A stretch of 64,000 bases of DNA from contig NC_091134.1 of the NCBI RefSeq assembly GCF_041381155.1, positions 63,480,902 to 63,544,901 on the forward strand, given 5' to 3'. Positions 48,901 through 62,236 of this stretch are shown here, piece by piece (within the stretch, counting starts at the first letter, position 1; each line of letters opens with the position of its first letter). A program made the position numbers and the translations under genes. The notes beneath the pieces were generated by a model. That model saw nothing but the letters and a program-made list of their open reading frames with translations, had not been told where the DNA came from and made no database searches. The stretch is from Argopecten irradians (Eukaryota; Mollusca; Bivalvia; Pectinida; Pectinidae).

Positions 48901-51900
48901 TTAACATACATAAATATCAATAATACATACAATGTACAGTTAACATACATAAATATCAATAATACATACAATGTACAGTTAACATACATAAATATCAATA
49001 AATACATACAATGTACAGTTAACATACATAAATATCAATAATACATACAATGTACAGTTAACATACATAAATATCAATACTACATACAATGTACAGTTAA
49101 CATACATAAATATCAATAATACATACAATGTACAGTTAACATACATAAATATCAATAATACATACAATGTACAGTTAACATACATAAATATCAATAATAC
49201 ATACAATGTACAGTTAACATACATAAATATCAATAATACATACAATGTACAGTTAACATACATAAATATCAATACTACATACAATGTACAGTTAACATAC
49301 ATAAATATCAATACTACATACAATGTACAGTTAATTAACATACATAAATAATATCAATAATACATACAATGTACAGTTAACATACATAAATATCAATAAT
49401 ACATACAATGTACAGTTAACATACATAAATATCAATACTACATACAATGTACAGTTAACATACATAAATATCAATAATACATACAATGTACAGTTAACAT
49501 ACATAAATATCAATAATACATACAATGTACAGTTAACATACATAATATCAATAATACATACAATGTACAGTTAACATACATAAATATCAATAATACATAC
49601 AATGTACAGTTAACATACATAAATATCAATACTACATACAATGTACAGTTAACATACATAAATATCAATATACATACAATGTACAGTTAACATACATAAA
49701 TATCAATACAATACATATCAAGTACAGTTAAATACATAAATATCAATACTACATACAATGTACAGTTAATATACATAAATATCAATAATACATACAATGT
49801 ACAGTTAACATACATAAATATCAATACTACATACAATGTACAGTTAATATACATAAATATCAATATACATACAATGTACAGTTAACATACATAAATATCA
49901 ATACTACATACAATGTACAGTTAACATACATAAATATCAATAATACATACAATGTACAGTTAACATACATAAATATCAATAATACATACAATGTACAGTT
50001 AACATACATAAATATCAATACTACATACAATGTACAGTTAACATACATAAATATCAATAATACATACAATGTACAGTTAACATACATAAATATCAATACT
50101 ACATACAATGTACAGTTAACATACATAAATATCAATAATACATACAATGTACAGTTAACATACATAAATATCAATACTACATACAATGTACAGTTAACAT
50201 ACATCAATATCAATAATACATACAATGTACAGTTAACGTACATAAATATCAATAATACATACAATGTACAGTTAACATACATAAAATATCAATACTACAT
50301 ACAATGTACAGTTAATATACATAAATATCAATAATACATACAATGTACAGTTAATATACATAAATATCAATAATACATACAATGTACAGTTAACATACAT
50401 AACATATCAATACTACATACAATGTACAGTTAACATACATAAATATCAATACTACATACAATGTACAGTTAATATACATAAATATCAATACTACATACAA
50501 TGTACAGTTAACATACATAAATATCAATACTACATACAATGTACAGTTAACATACATAACATATCAATACTACATACAATGTACAGTTAACATACATAAA
50601 TATCAATAATACATACAATGTACAGTTAACATACATAAATATCAATATACATACAATGTACAGTTAACATACATAAATATCAATACTACATACAATGTAC
50701 AGTTAACATACATAAATATCAATACTACATACAATGTACAGTTAACATACATAAATATCAATAATACATACAATGTACAGTTAACATACATAAATATCAA
50801 TAATACATACAATGTACAGTTAACATACATAAATATCAATACTACATACAATGTACAGTTAATATACATAAATATCAATACTACATACAATGTACAGTTA
50901 ATATACATAAATATCAATACTACATACAATGTACAGTTAATATACATAAATATCAATACTACATACAATGTACAGTTAACATACATAATATCATATCATC
51001 ATACTTAATACAACATACAATGTACAGTTAAAATACATACAATACATTACATAAATAATAATACATACAATGTACAGTTAACGTACATAAATATCAATAA
51101 TACATACAATGTACAGTTAATATACATAACATATCAATACTACATACAATGTACAGTTAACATACATAAATATCAATACTACATACAATGTACAGTTAAT
51201 ATACATAAATATCAATAATACATACAATGTACAGTTAACATACATAAATATCAATAATACATACAATGTACAGTTAACATACATAAATATCAATAATACA
51301 TACAATGTACAGTTAACATACATAAATATCAATAATACATACAATGTACAGTTAACATACATAAATATCAATAATACATACAATGTACAGTTAACATACA
51401 TAAATATCAATACTACATACAATGTACAGTTAACATACATAAATATCAATAATACATACAATGTACAGTTAACATACATAAATATCAATAATACATACAA
51501 TGTACAGTTAACATACATAAATATCAATACTACATACAATGTACAGTTAACATACATAAATATCAATAATACATACAATGTACAGTTAACATACATAACA
51601 TATCAATACTACATACAATGTACAGTTAACATACATAAATATCAATACTACATACAATGTACAGTTAACATACATAAATATCAATACTACATACAATGTA
51701 CAGTTAACATACATAAATATCCATAAAACATACAATGTACAGTTAACATACATAAATATCAATAATACATACAATGTACAGTTAACATACATAAATATCA
51801 ATAATACATACAATGTACAGTTAACATACATAAAATATCATAATACATACAATGTACAGTTAACATATAATAAATATCAATAATACATACAATGTACAGT

Positions 51901-54900
51901 TAACATACATAAATATCAATACTACATACAATGTACAGTTAACATACATAAATATCAATAATACATACAATGTACAGTTAACATACATAAATATCAATAC
52001 TACATACAATGTACAGTTAACATACATAAATATCAATAATACATACAATGTACAGTTAACATACATAAATATCAATAATACATACAATGTACAGTTAACA
52101 TACATAAATATCAATACTACATACAATGTACAGTTAACATACATAAATATCAATACTACATACAATGTACAGTTAACATACATAAATATCAATAATACAT
52201 ACAATGTACAGTTAACATACATAAATATCAATAATACATACAATGTACAGTTAACATACATAAATATCATAATACATACAATGTACAGTTAACATACATA
52301 AATATCAATAATACATACAATGTACAGTTAACATACATAAATATCAATATACATACAATGTACAGTTATACATACAATATCAATACTACATACAATGTAC
52401 AGTTAACATACATAAATATCAATACTACATACAATGTACAGTTAACATACATAAATATCAATACTACATACAATGTACAGTTAACATACATAAATATCAA
52501 TACTACATACAATGTACAGTTAACATACATAAATATCAATATACATACAATGTACAGTTAAATACATAAATATCAATATACATACAATGTACAGTTAAAT
52601 ACATACATCAATATACATACAATACAGTTAACATACATAAATATCAATAATACATACAATGTACAGTTACAAAATACATACACAATGTACAGTTATACAT
52701 AATATCAATAATACATACAATGTACAGTTAACATACATAAATATCAATAATACATACAATGTACAGTTAACATACATAAATATCAATACTACATACAATG
52801 TACAGTTAACATACATAAATATCAATAATACATACAATGTACAGTTAATATACATAAATATCAATACTACATACAATGTACAGTTAATATACATAAATAT
52901 CAATACTACATACAATGTACAGTTAACATACATAAATATCAATACTACATACAATGTACAGTTAATATACATAAATATCAATACTACATACAATGTACAG
53001 TTAATATACATAAATATCAATACTACATACAATGTACAGTTAACATACATAAATATCAATATACATACAATGTACAGTTAATATACATAAATATCAATAC
53101 TACATACAATGTACAGTTAACATACATAAATATCAATACTACATACAATGTACAGTTAACGTACATAAATATCAATACTACATACAATGTACAGTTAATA
53201 TACATAAATATCAATACTACATACAATGTACAGTTAACATACATAAATATCAATAATACATACAATGTACAGTTAACATACATAAATATCAATAATACAT
53301 ACAATGTACAGTTAATATACATAAATATCAATACTACATACAATGTACAGTTAAATACATAAATATCAATAACTACATACAATGTACAGTTAATATACAT
53401 AAATATCAATACTACATACAATGTACAGTTAATATACATAAATATCAATACTACATACAATGTACAGTTAACATACATAAATATCAATACTACATACAAT
53501 GTACAGTTAATATACATAAATATCAATACTACATACAATGTACAGTTAATATACATAAATATCAATACTACATACAATGTACAGTTATACATAAATACAT
53601 ACTACATACATGTACAGTAAATACATAAATATCAATACTACATACAATGTACAGTTAACATACATAAATATCAATACTACATACAATGTACAGTTAACAT
53701 ACATAAATATCAATACTACATACAATGTACAGTTAACATACATAATATATATAAATAATACATAATACAATATACAATGTACAGTTAACATACATAAATA
53801 TCAATACTACATACAATGTACAGTTAACATACATAAATATCAATACTACATACAATGTACAGTTAACATACATAAATATCAATACTACATACAATGTACA
53901 GTTAATATACATAAATATCAATACTACATACAATGTACAGTTAACATACATAAATATCAATACTACATACAATGTACAGTTAACATACATAAATATCAAT
54001 ACTACATACAATGTACAGTTAACATACATAAATATCAATACTACATACAATGTACAGTTAACATACATAAATATCAATACTACATACAATGTACAGTTAA
54101 TATACATAAATATCAATAATACATACAATGTACAGTTAACATACATAAATATCAATACTACATACAATGTACAGTTAACATACATAAATATCAATACTAC
54201 ATACAATGTACAGTTAACATACATAAATATCAATACTACATACAATGTACAGTTAACATACATAAATATCAATACTACATACAATGTACAGTTAACATAC
54301 ATAAATATCAATACTACATACAATGTACAGTTAACATACATAAATATCAATACTACATACAATGTACAGTTAACATACATAAATATCAATACTACATACA
54401 ATGTACAGTTAAATATACATAAATATCAATACTACATACAATGTACAGTTTAACATACATAAATATCAATACTACATACAATGTACAGTTAACATACATA
54501 AATATCAATACTACATACAATGTACAGTTAACATACATAAATATCAATACTACATACAATGTACAGTTAACATACATAAATATCAATACTACATACAATG
54601 TACAGTTAACATACATAAATATCAATACTACATACAATGTACAGTTAACATACATAAATATCAATAATACATACAATGTACAGTTAACATACATAAATAT
54701 CAATACTACATACAATGTACAGTTAACATACATAAATATCAATACTACATACAATGTACAGTTAATATACATAAATATCAATACTACATACAATGTACAG
54801 TTAACATACATAAATATCAATACTACATACAATGTACAGTTAACATACATAAATATCAATACTACATACAATGTACAGTTAACATACATAAATATCAATA

Positions 54901-55160
54901 CTACATACAATGTACAGTTAACATACATAAATATCAATACTACATACAATGTACAGTTAACATACATAAATATCAATACTACATACAATGTACAGTTAAT
55001 ATACATAAATATCAATAATACATACAATGTACAGTTAACATACATCAATATCAATAATACATACAATGTACAGTTAACATACATAAATATCCATAAAACA
55101 TACAATGTACAGTTAACGTACATAAATATCAATAATACATACAATATAACATACATATAT
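45904..55160. repeat. 9.2-kb 39-bp satellite-like array, about 235 units
   Basis: The unit is ACATACAATGTACAGTTAAC followed by ATACATAAATATCAATAAT (39 bp, 13 codons). The main polymorphisms are AATAAT/AATACT, AACATACAT/AATATACAT and CATAAAT/CATCAAT. Irregular junctions with indels interrupt it (for example about 47120-47160, 49700-49735, 50985-51060, 52555-52690, 53580-53625). Between about 53770 and 55010 units are nearly identical. Long frames on both strands are artefacts of the 13-codon unit. Confidence 0.98.
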
Positions 55161-55490
55161 AACTACGTCAATTAACTGTCACCAATATCATTTAGAAATT
55201 TCTTTCTAATGTCTTTAGGTTCGACAGTATTGTAAACAACGACCACATACACGTAATTAAACAGCACACAGTAAAAGTTACCAACAAAAACAAAAACTAC
55301 GGGCTATTAAACACTGTTTAAATTACGATAAGCCAATCCTAAACCCGCGGGAGCAATATTCTCATTAGAACGATGACGGTCCAGGTTTTTGATGAGTTTT
55401 TAATCCATTTTCCTTAATTATTGACGATGTCACTCTTCCCTCTGACAATTCAGTGACTGTTGTCAATGCTAGCTCTGAATACACACCAAG

Positions 55491-56048
55491 TCGTCCGGAA
55501 CACAACACAGGGACATGGGAGTTAGTTACAGTCTGTCGGAACACAACACAGGGATATGGGATTAGTTCCAGTCTGTTGGAACACGACAGATCTAGTGGGG
55601 CATGGGAGTTAGTTACAGTCTATCGGAGCACAACACAGGGACATGGGAGTTAGTGACAATTTATCGGAACACAACACAGGGTCATGGTGTAAGTTAAAGT
55701 CTGTCGGAACACAACACAGGGTCATGGTGTTAGTTACAGTCCGTCGGAACACAACACAGGGTCATGGTGTTAGTTACAGTCCGTCGGAACACAACACAGG
55801 GTCATGGTGTTAGTTACAGTCCGTCGGAACACAACACAGGGTCATGGTGTTAGTTACAGTCCGTCGGAACACAACACAGGGTCATGGTGTTAGTTACAGT
55901 CCGTCGGAATACAACACAGGGTCATGGTGTTAGTTACAGTCCGTCGGAACATAACACAGGGTCATAGTTTTAGTTAAAGTCTGTCGGAACACAACACAGG
56001 GTCATGATTTTAGTTAAAGTCTGTCGGAACACAACACAGGGTCATGGG
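55491..56048. repeat. 40-bp minisatellite, about 14 units
   Basis: The unit is CGGAACACAACACAGGGTCA followed by TGGTGTTAGTTACAGTCCGT. The first four units carry GGGACATGGGAG or similar and vary more; units from 55700 to 55960 are almost identical. Confidence 0.95.
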
Positions 56049-56429
56049 AGGCTACGTGACGATGCATTGGTTTTGTTCTATGCCTATGTACACAAATAAG
56101 GCTTAAATTTGATGACGCTTTCCCATCCACAAAGTTTCAGAAAGCTTGAAACCAACATAAATACAAATGTAAAGTATCTACTTACAAGGTCCCTGTGTGT
56201 AAAACGCTCCCTTGTACGTGTTGGAGCACGACAATCAGTTCCCAGAGGGGATCATAGCAGCTATAAATTAGACTTTTTAATGAAATAACATACAAAAGTA
56301 TTAACGGCAACCAATATCGAATCATTTTATTTGTGTTTAAATATGCAACATGTAGGGTGCATCCAATAGACTCTACATCAACCTGTTAGTGTCACTGAAA
56401 TTTGTATAAATCAATAAAAGGACGAGGTG
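56049..56429. other. Intergenic DNA between arrays, nothing recognised
   Basis: AT-rich sequence without coding or RNA features. Confidence 0.5.
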
Positions 56430-57650
56430 ATGAGTAGAGATGGGGTGAGGGATGGTGGATAGAGGTGGGGTGGTGGGGTGGTGGTTAGATGTGGCACGGA
56501 GATGGTGGATAGAGGTGGGGTGGGGGATGGTTGGTAGATGTGGCACGGGGATGGTGGGTAGAGGTGGGGTGGGGGATGGTTGGTAGATGTGGCACGGGGA
56601 TGGTGGGTAGAGCTGGGTGGGGGATGGTTGGTAGATGTGGCACGGGGATGGTGGGTAGAGGTGTGGTGAGAATGGTGGGTAGGGGTATGGTGGGGAATGG
56701 TGGGTAGAGGTGGGGTAGGGAATGGTGGGTAGAGGTGGGGTGGGGAATGGTGGGTAGAGGTGGGGTGGGGAATGGTGGGTAGAGATGGGGTGAGGGATGG
56801 TGGGTAGAGGTGGGGTGGGGAATGGTGGGTAGAGGTGGGGTGGGGAATGGTGGATAGAGGTGGGGTGGGGAATGGTGGATAGAGTTGGGGTGGGGAATGG
56901 TGGATAGAGGTGTGGTGGGGAATGGTGGGAAATGGTGGGTAGAGGTGGGGAATGGTGGGTAGAGATGGGGTAAGGGATGGTGGGTAGAGATGGTGTGGGG
57001 AATAATGGATAGAGATGGGGTGGGGAATGGTGGGTAGAGATGGGGTGAGGGATGGTGGGTAGAGATGGTGTGGGGAATGATGGGTAGAGATGGGGTGGGG
57101 AATGGTGGGTAGATGTGGGGTGGGGAATAGTGGATAGAGATGGGGTGGGGGATGGTGGGTAGAGGTGGGACGGGGATGGTGGGTAGAGGTGGGGTTGGAA
57201 ATGGTGGGTAGATGTGGGGTGGGGAATAGTGGATAGAGATGGGGTGGGGGATGGTGGGTAGAGGTGGGACGGGGATGGAGGGTAGAGGTGGGGTGGGGGA
57301 TAGTGGGTAGAGAGGGGGTGCGTGATGATGGGTAGAGGTGGAATGGGGGATGGTGGGTAGCGGTGAGATGGGGATGGTGGGTAGAGGTGGGGTGGGAGAT
57401 GGTGGGTAGAGAGGGGGTGCGTGATGTTGGGTAGAGGTGGGACGGGGATGGTGGGTAGAGGTTGGATGAGGGATGCTGGGTAGAGGTGGGACGGGGATAA
57501 TGGGAAGAAGTGGGGTGGGGATGGTGGGTAGAGGTGTGATGGGGGATGGTGGGTAGAGGTTTGGTGGGGATGGTGGGTAGAGGTGAGGTTAGGGATGATG
57601 GGTAGAGCTGGGTGAGGGATGGATGGTAGAGATGAGATAATGGATGGTGG
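56430..57650 (+). repeat. G-rich 25-bp minisatellite, about 48 units, G-quadruplex-forming
   Basis: The unit is TAGAGGTGGGGTGGGGAATG followed by GTGGG. Consecutive units give runs GGGG, GGGG, GGG and GGGG separated by loops of 1, 6 and 7 bases, meeting the G3+N1-7 quadruplex pattern again and again on the + strand. Units on the right are more irregular. Confidence 0.94.
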
Positions 57651-57653
57651 GTA

Positions 57654-60165
57654 CAGTTGTTGGTATGTGACAGGTGGGTACGATCGGTTTGACTTGTTGG
57701 TATGTTACAGCCGGGTACGATCGGTTTGGTTTGTTGGTATGTGACAGCCGGGTACGATCGGTTTAACTTGTTGGTATGTGACAGCCGGGTACGATCGGTT
57801 TGGCTTGTTGGTATGTGACAGCCGTGTACGATCGGTTTGACTTGTTGGTATGTGACAGCCGGGTATGATCAGTTTGGCTTGTTGGTATGTGACAGTCGGG
57901 TACGATCGGTTTGGCTTGTTGGTATGTGACAGTTGGGTACGATCGGTTTGGCTGTTGGTATGTGACAGTCGGCTTCGATCGGTTTGGGTTGTTGGTATGT
58001 GACAGTTGGGTACGATCTGTTTGGCTTGTTGGTGTGTTACAGCCGGGTACGATCGGTTTGGCTTGTTGGTATGTGACAGTCGGGTACGATCGGTTTGGCT
58101 TATTGGTATGTGACAGTTGAGTACGATCGGTTTGGCTGTTGGTATGTGACAGTCGGCTTCGATCGGTTTTGCTTGTTGGTATGTTACAACCGGGTACGAT
58201 CGGCTTTGATGTTGGTATGTGACAGCCGGGTACGATCGGTTTGGCTTGTTGGTATGTGACAGCCGGGTATGGTCGGTTTGGCTTCTTGGTATGTGTAAGC
58301 CGGGTTCGATCAGTTTGGCTTGTTGGTATGTGACAGCCGGGTACGATCGGCTTGGCTTGTTGTTATGGTACAGCCGGGTACGATCGGTTTGGCTTGTTGG
58401 TATGTGACAGCCGTGTACGATCGGTTTGGCTTGTTGGCATGTGACTGCCGGGTCTGATCGGTTTGGCTTGTTGGTATGTTACAGCCGGGTACGATCGGTT
58501 TGGCTTGTTGGTATGTGACAGCCGGGTACGATCGGTTTGGCTTGTTGGTATGTGACAGCCGGGTACGATCGGTTTGGCTTGTTGGTATGTGACAGCCGGG
58601 TACGATCGGTTTGGCTTGTTGGTATGTTACAGCCGGGTACGGTCGGCTTGGCTTGTTGGTCTGTGACACCCGGGTGCGATCGGTTTGGCTTGTTGGTATG
58701 TGACAGCCGGTAACGATCGGTTTTGCTTGTTGGTATGTTACAACCGGGTACGATCGGCTTTGATGTTGGTATGTGACAGCCGGGTACGATCGGTTTGGCT
58801 TGTTGGTATGTGACAGCCGGGTATGGTCGGTTTGGCTTGTTGGTATGTGACAGCCGGGTACGATCGGTTTGACTTGTTGGTATGTGACAGCCGGGTACGA
58901 TCGGTTTGGCTTGTTGGTATGTGACAGCCGGGTACGATCGGTTTGGCTTGTTGGTATGTTATAGTCGGGTACGATCGGTTTGGCTTGTTGGTATGTTACA
59001 GCCGGGTACGATCGGTTTGGCTTGTTGGTATGTGACAGCCGGGTATGATCGGTTTGACTTGTTGGCATGTGACAGCCGGGTACGATCGGTTTGGCTTGTT
59101 GGTATGTGACAGCCGGGTACGATCGGCTTGGCTTGTTGGTATGTGACAGTCGGGTACGATCGGTTTGGCTTGTTGGTATGTGACAGTTGGGTACGATCGG
59201 TTTGGCTGTTGGTATAGGACATTTGGGTACGATCGGTTTGGCTTGTTGGTATGTGACAGTTGGGTACGATCGACTTGACTTGTTGGTATGTGACAGTTGG
59301 GTACGATCGGTTTGACTTGTTGGTATAGGACAGTCGGGTACGATCGGTTTGACTTGTTGGTATGTGACTGTTGGGTACGATCGGTTTGGCTGTTGGTATG
59401 TGACAGTCGGCTTCGATCGGTTTGGCTTGTTGGTATGTGACAGTTGGGTACGATCGGTTTGACTTGTTGGTATGTGACAGCCGGGTACGATCGGTTTGGC
59501 TTGTTGGTATGTGACAGTTGAGTACGATCGGTTTGGCTGTTGGTATAAGACAATCGGGTACGATCGGTTTGACTTGTTGGTATGTGACAGCCGGGTACGA
59601 TCGGTTTGGCTTGTTGGTATGTGACAGTTGGGTACGATGGGTTTGGCTGTTGGTATAGGAAAGTCGGGTACGATCGGTTTGACTTGTTGGTATGTGACAG
59701 TTGGGTACGATCGGTTTGGCTGTTGGTATGTGACAGTCGGCTTCGATCGGTTTGGCTTGTTGGTATGTGACAGTTGGGTACGATCGGTTTGACTTGTTGG
59801 TATGTGACAGCCGGGTACGATCGGTTTGGCTTGTTGGTATGTGACAGCCGGGTACGATCGGTTTGGCTTGTTGGTATGTGACAGCCGGGTACGATCGGCT
59901 TGGCTTATTGGTGTGTGACAGCCAGGTACGATCGGCTTGGCTTATTGGTGTGTGACAGCCGGGTACGATCGGTTTGGATTGTTGGTATGTGACAGCCGGG
60001 TACGATTGGTTTGGCTTGTTGGTATGTGACAGCCGGGTACGATCGGTTTGGATTGTTGGTATGTGACAGCCGGGTACGATCGGTTTGGATTGTTGGTATG
60101 TGACAGCCGGGTACGATTGGTTTGGCTTGTTGGTATGTGACAGCCGGGTACGATCGGCTTAACAG
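57654..60165. repeat. 37-bp minisatellite, about 68 units, with higher-order duplications
   Basis: The unit is GTATGTGACAGCCGGGTACG followed by ATCGGTTTGGCTTGTTG (37 bp). Variants include CAGTTGGG, TTACAGCC, GGCTTCGATC and a 36-bp CTGTTG form. The ~123-bp block at 58161-58283 recurs exactly at about 58715-58837 (shift 554). Most units carry three CpG sites. Confidence 0.97.
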
Positions 60166-62036
60166 TGCTATCTCACTGAAACACACAGATGTACTAACAA
60201 ATGTTAAAAGTTTTTAACTTAGTAGAAAGTTTGAGTAACAATGTGAAGAAGATATAATGTTTTTCGTTAAATATGAGACAATATGTTGAGAGTCAGACGT
60301 TGTGTTTTGGTACCACAACGGCATGGGTCAAACGAGGACGAGTATCAAGAAGTCTGTCTAAAAAGGGACATAATACTTCTATTTTCAATTATCTCTCAAA
60401 ATATATCGGGATATGCAAACATACCCGCAACATTAAGGACCTTTTCTATAAAGGTGTGTATGAATGATATCGTCAGATGTTTAGCAAGTCTCACTGATAA
60501 CAGCTTAATTTGGTTTATCAACACGAATAAATGTTGACAAAGCAAGAAAATGTTCCGATATACACCAGTGGAGCAGAAAATTTGCGTCCGTAGCCATCGC
60601 ACAGATCTAAAATGGACGATATATATAAATAATACACCAAAACGATACAAATTTAATCACCTAGTATATAAAATATAGTGTAATAATCAGATTGCAAGGT
60701 ACAAAGACTTCGCACAGCCACATTTGCAAATTAGGCCAGATAATGTGTAAGTTTTGGTCGATAAGCCGCGGATATCCGCTGTTAAAAATGTTAACATAGA
60801 CTTATATAGTGCGTAATTTTACATAAACTTACAACAAGAATGAATCTTAATATGTCAACTGGAAACATATGTTATCTATAAAATAATGTTTAGTGTTAGT
60901 CTTACACAATTGTCTTCATACCTATAGAATGTACTGATTATGTCTATATGATTATTGTATATACCCCGTTCTAACTCCCCTCCCCCCTCCAGCCGGGGAT
61001 GGTGTGGTGATGGTGTGCACTTACTTCGAGGTCAATTCGCTTGGCCTAAACTGCTAGATTGAAATGCTAAAAAACTTAAGATCCATAACAAAGCATTCAG
61101 GTGACGTCGACTTTATTTTTTAAATTTTCATCAAAAATACCAAAAGTTTCCATCTATTCCATGGACGCGTTAAACCACTTGGATGACGTGGCCACCCTAT
61201 CCAGACCGACTTATCTCTTACCTACGGTGTTTTCTCATCAATAATTAGGGGTATCAGGTTTTACGTGAGAGGGACAATTGGTGTATTACTGGGGCAGAGC
61301 TAAGGTAAACACGGCCATAATGTACCCTGTACATAGGTCCTAGTGAACACCCCACTGGATCTGATAGTATACCCACATTCCACCCCGTCACAGACGGACA
61401 GATTGACACACCGGCTTAACAGCGATTGCAATTTAACAAAAAATGGTGTCAAGCGAAAGGGACAAGAGATAAGGGTCACGTGATTGTGTACAACATTCCT
61501 AACGTTCATCGATGTCAATCAAATCTTTTCAAGTAAGAGATGAAAAGATAGTTTTCCTATACGTTAATAAATTAGTAATGTAATTGCTTGATTGTGTTTT
61601 TACTTCTTCCTCGGCGGCAACGTCGACAACGATGATGATGATCATGATGATGATGATGGTGGTGTTGATGGCGACAGCAGCAGTGACAGTCGGACGCGAT
61701 GGCGACAATTCTGATGCATGTATCATCAATCAATATGAGAGACCTAAACACAGCACCCTGCTCACCACCCGTTTTAGAGTCCATTGTTGTCGGGGAGATA
61801 CTCCGGACCACAAATTGTTCTAGATCGGATCATCCAAGATCAAAGTATTTGGTCAATGGTTGAAAAGATAATGATCGATCCGAGGGTCAGTGTTTTCCCC
61901 ACCTGTATGTAAATAGTGTTACGTGGACGTCAATAGACTGACCAATGGTCAAGACGACACTATATTTTAGGATTTAGTGACTTAACACCTTTCTCTTCCT
62001 TAGATAACAGTTTCAGGATAGTGATAATGAAAAGGT
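60166..62036. other. Intergenic DNA, no gene recognised
   Basis: Short open frames at 60273-60537 (+) lack recognisable motifs. A C-rich tract occurs at 60974-60998 and a (GAT)n microsatellite at 61633-61673. Confidence 0.5.
61633..61673. repeat. Imperfect (GAT)n microsatellite
   Basis: Runs of GATGATGATGAT interrupted by CAT and GGT triplets; they yield artefactual poly-Met and poly-His frames. Confidence 0.85.
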
Positions 62037-62236
62037 AAGAAAGGGCTAGGCTAGAACTGAGAGTTACATATGGTATCAGAAAGGGCTAGGCTAGAACTGA
62101 TTGTTACATATGGTATCAGAAAGGGCTAGGCTAGAAATGACAGTTACATATGGTATCAGAAAGGGCTAGGCTAGAACTAATAGTTACATATGGTATTAGA
62201 AAGGGCTAGGCTAGAACTGACAGTTACATATGGTAT
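62037..62236. repeat. 40-bp tandem repeat, five units
   Basis: AAGGGCTAGGCTAGAACTGA starts at 62041, 62081, 62121, 62161 and 62201, each followed by CAGTTACATATGGTATCAGA or a one- or two-base variant. Confidence 0.95.

Noticed and set aside
46136..55175. Many long open frames (up to 254 codons, both strands) in the 39-bp array
   Set aside because: The unit is 13 codons with no stop in several frames, so frames persist on both strands at once and end wherever an indel breaks the period. No unique sequence, splice structure or domain is present.
57911..59553. Frames of 185-252 codons in the 37-bp array
   Set aside because: 37 bp is not a multiple of 3, so each frame passes through all three phases of the unit; stop-free by chance, and no protein family is recognised.
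61529..61823. His-rich and Met-rich frames
   Set aside because: They are translations of the (GAT)n microsatellite.
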